Below, in pieces: positions 8,588-15,886 of a stretch of DNA of 64,000 bases (position 1 is its first letter; each line of letters begins with the position of its first letter). The DNA is from Aeromonas australiensis (GTDB lineage Bacteria; Pseudomonadota; Gammaproteobacteria; Enterobacterales; Aeromonadaceae). The position numbers and the translations under genes were made by a program. The notes beneath the pieces are model-generated. The model saw only the letters and a program-made list of their open reading frames with translations. It ran no database searches and had not been told where the DNA came from. The stretch is from contig NZ_CDDH01000085.1 of NCBI RefSeq assembly GCF_000819725.1, positions 1-64,000 of the forward strand, given 5' to 3'.

Positions 8588-11464
8588 TCAGGCTCCTACT
8601 TTGCGAAAACGGCACAGGGTGACCTTGGTCTCCTGCATCTGGGTGACCGGGTCATAACCATAGGTGGTGACTATGTTGACCGACTCCCCCAGCACATAGG
8701 GGTCTGACCCTTCCGGATATTTGGATCGCAGATCCTTGCCCTCGAAGTGGCCGCCGAAGTGGAACGGCATAAAGGCGAGCCCCGGCTTGACCCGCGGGGT
8801 CACCAGCGCCTTCACCTTGACCCGGCCCCCTTCTGGCCCCTCGACCCACACGTCCTGACCGTCGCGCACGCCGACATCGTTGGCATCCGCCGGGTTCATC
8901 TCGACGAACATCTCCTGCTGCAGTTCAGCCAGCCAGGGGTTGGAGCGGGTCTCGTCGCCGCCCCCCTCGTACTCCACCAGACGGCCGGAGGTGAGGATGA
9001 TGGGGAACTCCTTGCTGACATCCTTCTCCTGCACCGAGGCGTACTGGGTCGGCAGACGCCACAGGCTTTTCGAATCAGGCCAGGTAGCGTAGTCAGCCAG
9101 CAAGTCGCGGCGCGGGGTATAGAGCGGCTCGCGGTGCTTGGGCACCTGATCCGGGAAGGTCCACACCACGCAGCGCGCCTTGGCGTTGCCATACGGCACA
9201 AAGCCGTGCTTGATGGCGACGCGCTGAATGCCGCCAGAGAGATCGGTCTTCCAGTTCTTGCCCTCGGCCTCTTTTTTCTCGGCCTCGGTCAGCTCATCCC
9301 ACCAGCCGAGCTGCTTCATCAAGTCGGCAGTGATCTCGGGATAGCCGTCTTCCACCTCACTCCCCTTCGGCCAGGAGTCTTCGGCGAGCAGCGAGACGCC
9401 CTGATACTCGATGCCGAAACGGGCGCGGAAACCGCCGCCCCCTTCCGAGACAGGAATGCTGGTGTCGTAGAGAATGTGGCTGCCGGGGTGTTTCATCTCA
9501 GGGGTGCCCCAGCAGGGCCAGGGCAGACCGTACACTTCGCCACTGACCGGGCCGCCCTCGGCCTTGAGGTTGGTCTTGTGGAAGGTGTGCCAGTTCTGCT
9601 GGTGCGCCTTGAGCCGCTCCGGGCTCTGGCCGGTGTAGCCCACACTCCACATGCCGCGGTTGTACTCGCGGGTGATGTCTTCCAAGAGTGGCTGGTTGTT
9701 CTCCACCTTGATGTGCTTGAACAGCTGATCGGCAAAGCCGAGCTTCTTGCTCAGCAGATACATGATCTCGTGGTCGACCTTGGATTCGAACAGGGGCTCA
9801 ATCACCTTGTCGCGCCACTGCATGGAGCGGTTGGTGGCGGTGACGGAGCCATAAGTCTCGAACTGGGTGGTGGCCGGCAGCAGGTAGACGCCGTCGGTGC
9901 GATCGTTCATCACGGCAGCGACTGTGGGATACGGGTCGACAATCACCATCATGTCGAGCTTTTGCATCGCCTTCTTCATCTCGGGGCCGCGAGTCTGGGA
10001 GTTGACCGCATGGCCCCAGTAGAACATGGCGCGGATGTTGGAGCCCTGCTCGATGAGATCGGCGTTCTCCAGCACCCCGTCCACCCAGCGGGAGACCGGA
10101 ATGCCGTTGTTGTTCATCGGCAGCTTGCCGTTGTAGGCCTTGTTGTCGAAGCGCGCCTTGATCCACTCGTAATCCACATCCCACACTCGGGCCCAGTGTT
10201 TCCAGGAGCCCTCTTCCAGCCCGTAGTAACCGGGCAATGAGTCGGAGGTGACGCCAAAGTCGGTGGCGCCCTGCACGTTGTCGTGACCGCGGAAGATGTT
10301 GGTGCCCGCCCCGCTCTTGCCCACGTTGCCGAGGGCCAGTTCGAGGATGCAGTAAGCGCGGGTGTTGTTGTTGCCTGTGGTGTGCTGGGTCCCCCCCATG
10401 CACCAGACCACGCAGCCGGGGCGGTTGTCGGCCAGCAGTTTGGCGGCGCCATAGACCTGCTGCTCGTTGAGGCCGGTCACCCGTTCCACTTCGGCCGGGG
10501 TCCAGCGCGCCACCTCTTTTTGCACCTCATCCATGCCGTAGACGCGGGTGCGGATGAACTCTTTGTCTTCCCAGCCGTGCTTGAAGATGTGCCAGAGCAT
10601 GCCCCAGATAAAGGCGACGTCGGTGCCTGGGCGCAGGGAGAGGTACATGTCCGCCTTGGCGGCGGTGCGGGTACGGCGCGGGTCGACCACCAGGATCTTG
10701 CAGCCGTTGCGCTCTTTCGCCAGCAGGATGTGCTGCATGGCGACCGGGTGGGCCTCCGCCGGGTTGGAGCCGATAAACATGATCGACTTGCTGTTATGCA
10801 TATCGTTCAGGCTGTTGGTCATGGCGCCGTAGCCCCAGGTGTTGGCGACGCCAGCCACCGTGGTGGAGTGGCAGATCCGCGCCTGGTGATCGACGTTGTT
10901 GGTGCCCCACAGGGAGGCCATCTTGCGAAACAGGTAGGCCTGCTCGTTGGAGTGCTTGGCGGAGCCGAGCCAGTAGACGCTGTCGGGGCCGGACTCCTTG
11001 CGCAGGCGCAGCACTTCATTGCCCACCTCTTCGATGGCCTGATCCCAGCTGATGCGCTGCCACTTGCCACCCACCAGCTTCATCGGGTACTTGAGGCGAC
11101 GCTCACCGTGGCCGTGCTCGCGCAGGGCCGCCCCCTTGGCGCAGTGACCGCCCAAGTTGAAGGGGTGATCGAAGGCCGGCTCCTGACCGGTCCAGACGCC
11201 GTTCTGTACCTCGGCATAGAGGCCGCAGCCCACCGAGCAGTGAGAGCAGATGGTGCGCTTCACCTCGACCGGCACATCAAAGGCCACGGTTTTGGCCTCG
11301 GCCCGCTGCATCATGGCCGGCGCCAGCCAACCGGCGGCCACGGCGCCACCGGCCACCAGACTTGAGTTGACCATAAAGGCGCGACGGGTCAGCCCCTGAC
11401 CGCGAATGGCCTGATTGCTCTGCTCACCCGCCTGGGGCTGCTCGGCACGTTTTGTCAGTTTCAT
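8588..11464 (-). CDS. fdhA: Formate dehydrogenase alpha subunit, Cys-type molybdopterin/tungstopterin enzyme
   Basis: A 958-residue catalytic subunit of the DMSO-reductase family that oxidises formate to CO2 in the periplasm. A twin-arginine signal sits at residues 26-52 (TRRAFMVNSSLVAGGAVAAG). The [4Fe-4S] cysteines are C73, C76, C80 and C108. The metal ligand is C198 in HQARICHSTT: the codon is TGC at 10873-10871, so no selenocysteine is needed, unlike E. coli FdnG/FdoG. Further bis-MGD landmarks are GSNPAEAHPV, DPRRTRTAAKAD, WCMGGTQHTTGNNNTRA and, near the end, MPFHFGG. The start has a good AAGGAG site. The metal may be Mo or W; the nearby tungstate transporter makes W plausible, but that is inference. 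It is preceded by its chaperone and small Tat partner. Confidence 0.96.
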   Translation of the reverse strand: MKLTKRAEQPQAGEQSNQAIRGQGLTRRAFMVNSSLVAGGAVAAGWLAPAMMQRAEAKTVAFDVPVEVKRTICSHCSVGCGLYAEVQNGVWTGQEPAFDHPFNLGGHCAKGAALREHGHGERRLKYPMKLVGGKWQRISWDQAIEEVGNEVLRLRKESGPDSVYWLGSAKHSNEQAYLFRKMASLWGTNNVDHQARICHSTTVAGVANTWGYGAMTNSLNDMHNSKSIMFIGSNPAEAHPVAMQHILLAKERNGCKILVVDPRRTRTAAKADMYLSLRPGTDVAFIWGMLWHIFKHGWEDKEFIRTRVYGMDEVQKEVARWTPAEVERVTGLNEQQVYGAAKLLADNRPGCVVWCMGGTQHTTGNNNTRAYCILELALGNVGKSGAGTNIFRGHDNVQGATDFGVTSDSLPGYYGLEEGSWKHWARVWDVDYEWIKARFDNKAYNGKLPMNNNGIPVSRWVDGVLENADLIEQGSNIRAMFYWGHAVNSQTRGPEMKKAMQKLDMMVIVDPYPTVAAVMNDRTDGVYLLPATTQFETYGSVTATNRSMQWRDKVIEPLFESKVDHEIMYLLSKKLGFADQLFKHIKVENNQPLLEDITREYNRGMWSVGYTGQSPERLKAHQQNWHTFHKTNLKAEGGPVSGEVYGLPWPCWGTPEMKHPGSHILYDTSIPVSEGGGGFRARFGIEYQGVSLLAEDSWPKGSEVEDGYPEITADLMKQLGWWDELTEAEKKEAEGKNWKTDLSGGIQRVAIKHGFVPYGNAKARCVVWTFPDQVPKHREPLYTPRRDLLADYATWPDSKSLWRLPTQYASVQEKDVSKEFPIILTSGRLVEYEGGGDETRSNPWLAELQQEMFVEMNPADANDVGVRDGQDVWVEGPEGGRVKVKALVTPRVKPGLAFMPFHFGGHFEGKDLRSKYPEGSDPYVLGESVNIVTTYGYDPVTQMQETKVTLCRFRKVGA

Positions 11465-11487
11465 GAATTCTCCTTCACTGAGCCGGC

Positions 11488-11691
11488 TCAGTCGGTGCCG
11501 CGCAGGGTGCGATAAAAGTCGTGAACATGGGGGGTCTCCCGATAGCCCTTGTCAGGCTCGGTGTCGTGGGTCAGCGCCTCTTTGCTCACCACCCGACCGG
11601 TGGCACCGGCCAGCACGCCTATGGTGGCGACTACGCCAACTCCCTTGATCAGATTGCGGCGGGACGGGTCTTTCAGCTGTTCATCGCTCAT
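11488..11691 (-). CDS. Formate dehydrogenase region small Tat-signal protein
   Basis: A 67-residue protein made largely of a twin-arginine signal (SRRNLIKGVGVVATIGVLAG) followed by a short conserved tail ending TPHVHDFYRTLRGTD. This is the pattern of the small Tat-target proteins found in formate dehydrogenase operons, named fdhX in some organisms. It lies directly ahead of the catalytic subunit gene, 23 nt away, with a GAGGT site eight bases before its ATG. Its role is not settled; it probably helps assembly or export of the formate dehydrogenase. Confidence 0.88.
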   Translation of the reverse strand: MSDEQLKDPSRRNLIKGVGVVATIGVLAGATGRVVSKEALTHDTEPDKGYRETPHVHDFYRTLRGTD

Positions 11692-11770
11692 TCTTGTGAC
11701 CTCTGTTGTTGTTCTTGCCAGCGCCTGCGCGCCAGCTTCGCGTCCAATGGGATATCTCGTCTGCTCGTCT

Positions 11771-11812
11771 TGTTATGCGCAGCTTTTGTTATGCACAGCG
11801 TGTTATGCGCAG
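11771..11812. repeat. Three short direct repeats TGTTATGCRCAG
   Basis: Copies at 11771-11782, 11787-11798 and 11801-11812 share TGTTATGCRCAG, with starts 16 and 14 bases apart. They lie in the 131-base gap between the TorD-type chaperone gene and the small Tat-protein gene. The function is unknown; a protein-binding array or a slippage remnant are both possible. Confidence 0.6.
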
Positions 11813-11822
11813 ATAGGGGCAT

Positions 11823-12443
11823 TCAGCCCTTCACCACGCAGGCGCCAAACGGCAGGCGCAATTCGTTTTCCAGCTTGAAGAAATCGTCGGCAAGGGCGCC
11901 GACCGCCCGGTAGAAGCTGCCCCCTTTCGCCTGTTGCTGATCGCGGCAGCAGGCCAGTACCCAGGGGGCAAGGTGGCGCTCATAGAAGCGGTTGCGCTCC
12001 GGGTGTTGCTCGCCAATCAGTACCGCCATCACCTCACACAGGGCGGCCAGATGATCTTCCGGCTCGCACACGCCGCTCTGGCGCTCGAAACCGAGGGACT
12101 GCAGATCTGCGCGCAGTACCGCCAACGGCAGCTCCATCAAAGAGCCGGTGAGATACCAGGAGGCAAACGGCACGATCTCCCCGCGCCCCAGCCCGATAAA
12201 GAGATCCTGATACTCCTCGGCGAGCTCGTTTTCGTGGTGACTACTGGCCGCCAGCTGCACCAGCCCCAGCCCTCTGGCAAAGGGGCCCGGCATCGGCTGC
12301 AACCCTTGCAGCCAGGCGAGCTGTTCGCCGCGGGGAGCGGCGCGCCAGAGGCTTGCCAGCAGGGCGTAGAGATCGGCGCTGCTCTGTTCCAGTTCGGTAA
12401 TGGTCAGTTCGCCAGCCTTTTCGTTATGTTGTTCACTCATCAC
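11823..12443 (-). CDS. TorD/DmsD-family chaperone for formate dehydrogenase
   Basis: A 206-residue, mainly alpha-helical cytoplasmic protein with TorD-family signatures: EEYQDLFIGLGRGEIVPFAS followed by WYLTGSLMELPL, and the EPEDHLAALCEVMAVLIGEQ segment (the E-P-x-D-H motif). Proteins of this family bind the twin-arginine signal of a molybdoenzyme, hold it until the cofactor is inserted, and control export. The position between the ferredoxin and the small Tat protein, and upstream of the alpha subunit, points to formate dehydrogenase as the client. Two adjacent ATG codons (12443 and 12440) follow a GAGGG site; either could be used. Confidence 0.9.
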   Translation of the reverse strand: MMSEQHNEKAGELTITELEQSSADLYALLASLWRAAPRGEQLAWLQGLQPMPGPFARGLGLVQLAASSHHENELAEEYQDLFIGLGRGEIVPFASWYLTGSLMELPLAVLRADLQSLGFERQSGVCEPEDHLAALCEVMAVLIGEQHPERNRFYERHLAPWVLACCRDQQQAKGGSFYRAVGALADDFFKLENELRLPFGACVVKG

Positions 12444-12449
12444 TGGCCC

Positions 12450-14204
12450 TCACACCTTGAGCTGGGAGACGGGATCCGCCGCCAGCGCTGCAAACACATC
12501 CTTGACCCGGCAATCCTCACACATCAGCAGCCGCTGGGCGGCCTCGTTCTGGAAGTGGGAGTGACCGGCCAGTTTTTGCTGGATGCGGCGGATCATCGAG
12601 GCGGGCGCGAACGGCTTGGCGCAGCGAATGCAGCAGGCCGCTTCTTCGGCTTTGAGGCTCTGCACGGCGCGGCGCGCCTCGGGCACGGGTTGCAGGCGGG
12701 GCATCAGTACGATGGCCTGCTCGGGGCACGCCTTTTCGCACATGCCGCACTGGATGCAGTCCTGCTCGATAAAGTTAAGGCCAGGCGTGTGCCCCACCGC
12801 ATGCAGGGCACGGCTCGGGCAGACCGCCACGCAACCCATGCAGAGGGTGCAGTCAGCGTCTTTCAGCTCCACACTGCCGTATGGGGCGCCGTGAGGCACC
12901 GCCAGCGGCTCGCGGCTCCCTTCGTTGGCCTGCCAGAGGGCATCGAAGGCGGCAAACAGGTTTTCCCGTTTGTCCCCTTTAAGCGGCCTCTCCAGCAGGG
13001 CAACGGCTGGCTGGCCGGAAACAGGCTCACCAACATCTGCGTCAAACAGAGCGATGCGATCGGCAGCAAGACCCGCGCCCGCCAGCAGCACGGCGGCGCT
13101 CGCCAGCTCCCGCTCAACCAGCGCACGGACGCTCTCGGGGGCATCATCGTCCAGCGCGATGCGCACCGCGCTGGCGCCATAGGCGAGGGCGGCGAACCAG
13201 CTCTCGATGCCTAAACTCGCGCTCTCCTCCACCCAGACTGGCAGCCAGTTGGCGGGCAGGCGGGTGAGTTCGGCCTCCACCCATTCGCGCTCGTGTTCAC
13301 CGGCGATCAGCAACTGGGGCGCTTCGCCGCCCGCCTCCCGGTAATGCTTGAGCAAGCGCAGCAGGTAGTCGCCGCTGGTGTTGGCATCGGGCTGGTGATA
13401 GGCAATCGCCCCGGTCGGACAGGCCGAGGCACAGCTACCGAAGCCCTGACAGAGATGGGGATCGATCTGGATGCGACCATTGATGGGCTTGAGGGCATCG
13501 GTCGGGCAGACATCGAGGCAGCGGCTGCAACCGGGCACGCCGCGGGCGGTAAAGGCGCAGGCCTCGGGGTCAAGGCGAAAAAAGCGCGGCTTGTCGAAGA
13601 TACCGGTCAGCGCGCAGAGTTCGGCAAGCCGTGCGGCCAGCACATCGTCATCAGCCAGATGCAGATAGCCGACCGGCGGGCGCTCCAGCGCAAAGAGCGG
13701 GGCACGGCCCAGATCGGCCACCAGATCGAAGCGCGGTTCGCTACCCACCGTCGCTTGTTGTGGAAAGCCTTGTTGTGGGAAGCAGAGCGCCGCCAGATTA
13801 ACCCGCTCCCCCTGCCCATTAAGGCCGGTGAGCTGGAACTGCCCCAGATACCCTGTCAGGCTCGGTTCGCGCAGGGTCAGGGCGGCGAGGGATGCGGTGG
13901 CATCAAAGATGGCTTCGAGATCTGCCGCCTCGGCATAGTGGACCGCTTCGGTCACCAGCAGGGTGGGCTTCACCCCGGCGGGCAGCAGGCTGGCGGCGCG
14001 GCGAATGCGATCTTCCGGGCCGACCAGCAGCAAACGCCCCTGACTCTGGTAAGAGACAGTGGCCGGGATCAGGTTGTCGGTCTTGACCGTATGCTGCAGG
14101 GCATAGGCGCGAGCGCGCACGTTATGCGCGGCCGCCCCCGCCCCATGGGCAAGATTGGAGGCCAGATTTGGGCTCAGATTTGGCAATGTTTGTTCAGTGC
14201 TCAC
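12450..14204 (-). CDS. Four-cluster 4Fe-4S ferredoxin-type protein of the formate dehydrogenase operon
   Basis: A 584-residue protein with two separate pairs of [4Fe-4S] motifs. The first pair is in the middle (CSRCLDVCPTDALKP and the CQGFGSCASACPTGAIAYHQ region). The second is near the C terminus (CTLCMGCVAVCPSRALHA and CIQCGMCEKACPEQAIVL). A Cys-rich tail follows (ACCIRCAKPF and LMCEDCRVKD), which may bind a metal. Proteins like this accompany FDH3-type formate dehydrogenases, but their electron partner is not established. I start it at a GTG (14204) because AGGAG lies five bases before it; an open frame continues 80 codons further upstream but would overlap the DUF3306 gene and a sigma54 promoter. 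Only six bases separate it from the chaperone gene. Confidence 0.9.
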   Translation of the reverse strand: MSTEQTLPNLSPNLASNLAHGAGAAAHNVRARAYALQHTVKTDNLIPATVSYQSQGRLLLVGPEDRIRRAASLLPAGVKPTLLVTEAVHYAEAADLEAIFDATASLAALTLREPSLTGYLGQFQLTGLNGQGERVNLAALCFPQQGFPQQATVGSEPRFDLVADLGRAPLFALERPPVGYLHLADDDVLAARLAELCALTGIFDKPRFFRLDPEACAFTARGVPGCSRCLDVCPTDALKPINGRIQIDPHLCQGFGSCASACPTGAIAYHQPDANTSGDYLLRLLKHYREAGGEAPQLLIAGEHEREWVEAELTRLPANWLPVWVEESASLGIESWFAALAYGASAVRIALDDDAPESVRALVERELASAAVLLAGAGLAADRIALFDADVGEPVSGQPAVALLERPLKGDKRENLFAAFDALWQANEGSREPLAVPHGAPYGSVELKDADCTLCMGCVAVCPSRALHAVGHTPGLNFIEQDCIQCGMCEKACPEQAIVLMPRLQPVPEARRAVQSLKAEEAACCIRCAKPFAPASMIRRIQQKLAGHSHFQNEAAQRLLMCEDCRVKDVFAALAADPVSQLKV

Positions 14205-14260
14205 ATACACTCCTGCGCGCGCCACCTCATGGGATGGGCGCTTGTTGGTAAGCCGAGAGA

Positions 14261-14276
14261 GCAAGAGGCGAGCCAA
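14261..14276 (-). promoter_or_regulatory. Sigma54 (-24/-12) promoter of the ferredoxin-led fdh genes
   Basis: On the minus strand TTGGCTCG-N4-TTGCT matches the RpoN consensus TTGGCACG-N4-TTGCW at all but one position, with the GG and GC doublets exactly 12 bases apart. The predicted start is near 14249, 45 bases ahead of the GTG codon. Paired enhancer-like sites lie about 103 and 125 bases upstream of that start. Confidence 0.75.
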
Positions 14277-14307
14277 CTCCCCCGGGAAAAAAGTGACTGA
14301 CAGGGAG

Positions 14308-14901
14308 TCAGGATCCTGAGGGTTCCATTTCCCCACCTTTGGTTGGGACATTTTGTCCACCAGAGGAAACCAAAATGTCCCGATCGTCGGTGGGGGTTTG
14401 AGAATGGTTATCAGCCAGCTCGTTGGCGGCAGGTTCGCTGGCAACCGCCAGCGGTTCAGCGGATCCGCTGGCCGGATTGGCCGATTCGCTCTCCGGCGCA
14501 GTCACCTGATCTACCAGCCAGTTGCGCAGCCCGGCAGTCAGGGCTGCGGGCAGCAATTCGGGCTGGCTGAAATCCTGGGTGTAGTCGTCGAGCCCATCCG
14601 GCTTGTGGCTGCGAAACATGGCCCGCAGCGCCTCCCTGTCGGGGAGTTTGGCCTTGCCCGGCTGAGTCGCTGTTAGCGGAGGCTCGCCACTCCCAGCCCC
14701 CTCAACGGCAAGGGGTTCACCGCTCCCCTTGTCAGTGCTGACTACGGGGCTATCCAGCGCAGCATCTGGAGTTTCAGCTTCACCACTGCCTTCGATGGGG
14801 GCGGCAACCGCCTCGGGGCTAACCTCTTCCCTCGGCTGCAATACCTGATGCTTGCGCGCCTCACTCTTGCGAGATGACCAACGCTTGAGGAACTCACTCA
14901 T
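14308..14901 (-). CDS. DUF3306 protein of the formate dehydrogenase operon
   Basis: A 197-residue protein beginning MSEFLKRWSSRKSEARKHQV, the conserved N terminus of DUF3306. A low-complexity, acidic, Gly/Ser/Ala-rich middle follows, then a conserved block LPDREALRAMFRSHKPDGLD DYTQDFSQPELLP around residues 90-125. The function is unknown; the family occurs beside DUF3305 and FDH3-type formate dehydrogenases. Its start ATGAGTGA overlaps the DUF3305 stop by eight bases, so the two are coupled. The last roughly 24 codons coincide with the paired enhancer-like sites at 14344-14384, so the C-terminal tail may be shaped by regulatory DNA. An in-frame ATG two codons earlier is possible. Confidence 0.85.
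   Translation of the reverse strand: MSEFLKRWSSRKSEARKHQVLQPREEVSPEAVAAPIEGSGEAETPDAALDSPVVSTDKGSGEPLAVEGAGSGEPPLTATQPGKAKLPDREALRAMFRSHKPDGLDDYTQDFSQPELLPAALTAGLRNWLVDQVTAPESESANPASGSAEPLAVASEPAANELADNHSQTPTDDRDILVSSGGQNVPTKGGEMEPSGS
14344..14384. promoter_or_regulatory. Paired enhancer-like sites (candidate response-regulator binding sites), fdh side
   Basis: The block TGGGACATTTTGTCC (14344-14358) contains the palindrome GGACA-TTT-TGTCC. The block AAAATGTCCCGAT (14372-14384) is an inverted copy of its left half. Their centres (14352 and 14374) are 22 bases apart, about two helical turns. The same two blocks recur exactly at 22124-22165 ahead of tupA. They sit 103 and 125 bases upstream of the predicted sigma54 start of the ferredoxin-led fdh genes, a normal distance for NtrC-type enhancer sites, even though they lie inside the end of the DUF3306 gene. 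Confidence 0.7.
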
Positions 14902-15496
14902 GGGCATTTTTTCCGGCATTGTTTCCGGCCTTGTTTACGGCACAGGTTCCGGCGTCACTACCACGCTCGCGGCCATCGGGGCCGGTGGCTTTAACGGCGC
15001 CACAGCTGGCTTGATCTACCGTATCGACACCCAGCTGATCCTGCGCCCGTCCCTTGCCCTTCTTGCCCTTGCGACGGGCCTCCAGCAGCTCGCCGTGGCG
15101 GCCGATAAAGGCCTCCACCCAGGCTTGCAGCGCCTCGGGCAGCGGGCAGGAGAGCACCTGCCGCTCGCCATCCATATAGGCGGCGGCCACGGTCTGGCTC
15201 AGGGTCAGACCATCAGCCACAAAGCCACTGTCCACGCGGCTTCCGGTGACACTTCCGGTAACAAAAAGGCGGGGCGAACCGGAGCTCAGATTGAAGCGAT
15301 AATCCCCCCGCTCATCGCGAAACAGGGTGAGGGGCAAGGCACCGGCAGCCTCGGGCTGCGCGGGATGGAGCGCTGCTATCTCGAAACGGCGGCTCTGCCA
15401 GCGGCCAACCTGGCTGTCGATGGCCTTTAACTCCAGCTGCAGCCAGCGCTGCGGGGAGAGGGGTTTGGTTGTCTCTTGCACTGTCACGGCTCCCAT
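14894..15496 (-). CDS. DUF3305 protein of the formate dehydrogenase operon
   Basis: A 200-residue soluble protein. The conserved DUF3305 core runs from PQRWLQLELKAIDSQVGRWQ through GDYRFNLSSGSPRLFV to VLSCPLPEALQAWVEAFIGR, followed by a Lys-rich, probably disordered tail (EARRKGKKGKGRAQDQ). The function is unknown, but the domain is found almost only beside DUF3306 and FDH3-type formate dehydrogenases. The start is uncertain: the ATG at 15496 is used here, but nearby in-frame GTG codons at 15487 and 15481 follow a GGGAG sequence, and a GTG at 15535 is also open. A sigma54-like promoter lies 93 bases upstream. Confidence 0.82.
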   Translation of the reverse strand: MGAVTVQETTKPLSPQRWLQLELKAIDSQVGRWQSRRFEIAALHPAQPEAAGALPLTLFRDERGDYRFNLSSGSPRLFVTGSVTGSRVDSGFVADGLTLSQTVAAAYMDGERQVLSCPLPEALQAWVEAFIGRHGELLEARRKGKKGKGRAQDQLGVDTVDQASCGAVKATGPDGRERGSDAGTCAVNKAGNNAGKNAHE

Positions 15497-15600
15497 CAGA
15501 AGGTCTCTGCCGAGCCGCCCTCCCCCGTGATCCACCCCGTTTGGGGCGGATCACAGCAGGAGATTTATGGCGGCCACGGCCATCTATGGGATAAGACATA

Positions 15601-15616
15601 GCAAGAGTGGGGCCAA
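15601..15616 (-). promoter_or_regulatory. Candidate sigma54 promoter of DUF3305-DUF3306
   Basis: On the minus strand TTGGCCC-N5-TTGCT resembles the RpoN consensus, with GG and GC 12 bases apart. The A of GGCAC is replaced by C. The predicted start is near 15589. No copy of the enhancer-like block was seen upstream of it. Confidence 0.55.
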
Positions 15617-15684
15617 GGCAGGTTTGGTGGTGGATGGAGGCTTTGATGCAGGTTGGGGCCTTGTGCGGGATATGGGTTGGCGCG

Positions 15685-15850
15685 GAGCGTAGGTGGGTGC
15701 AGAGCGTAGGTTGGTGCTGAGCGCAGCGAAGCCCAACAGGCGGCGTAAAACCAATTTACCCACATCCCAATCCAAATAACCGAGTGACAAGATGATTGCC
15801 AACATCAACAAGATTACGTGGTAAACGTTAGGCTTCAGCACCAACCTACG
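15685..15850. repeat. Inverted-repeat-bounded intergenic element with REP-like palindrome
   Basis: The 16-mer CGTAGGTTGGTGCTGA at 15705-15720 recurs exactly inverted at 15835-15850. The left end also holds a 17-base direct repeat (GAGCGTAGGTKGGTGC at 15685 and 15702) and the imperfect palindrome GTTGGTGCT...AGCCCAAC at 15710-15737. The latter looks like the GTAGGTTGGGCT-type dispersed palindromes common in proteobacterial intergenic DNA. A short hydrophobic open frame spans the element on the minus strand but would need a TTG start. Confidence 0.65.
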
Positions 15851-15886
15851 ATTTAGCCCAACATACGAGATGCTCGCCGCAGTAAC

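Noticed and set aside
8747-10240. 497-codon open frame on the plus strand opposite the formate dehydrogenase alpha gene (with similar long ones opposite hemA, ptsI and exeD)
   Set aside because: Long antisense frames are expected opposite GC-rich genes with this codon bias; His/Leu/Gly/Ala-rich translations show no protein family.
10871-10873. Selenocysteine codon in the formate dehydrogenase
   Set aside because: The position that is Sec in E. coli FdnG is a normal TGC Cys codon here, and no in-frame TGA occurs in the gene.
14205-14444. N-terminal extension of the ferredoxin gene by 80 codons
   Set aside because: The extension would overlap DUF3306, the enhancer-like sites and the sigma54 promoter; the GTG at 14204 has a proper AGGAG site.
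15584-15844. 86-codon minus-strand frame with a hydrophobic start across the inverted-repeat element
   Set aside because: It needs a TTG start with no good ribosome site and its second half is simply the translated repeat element.
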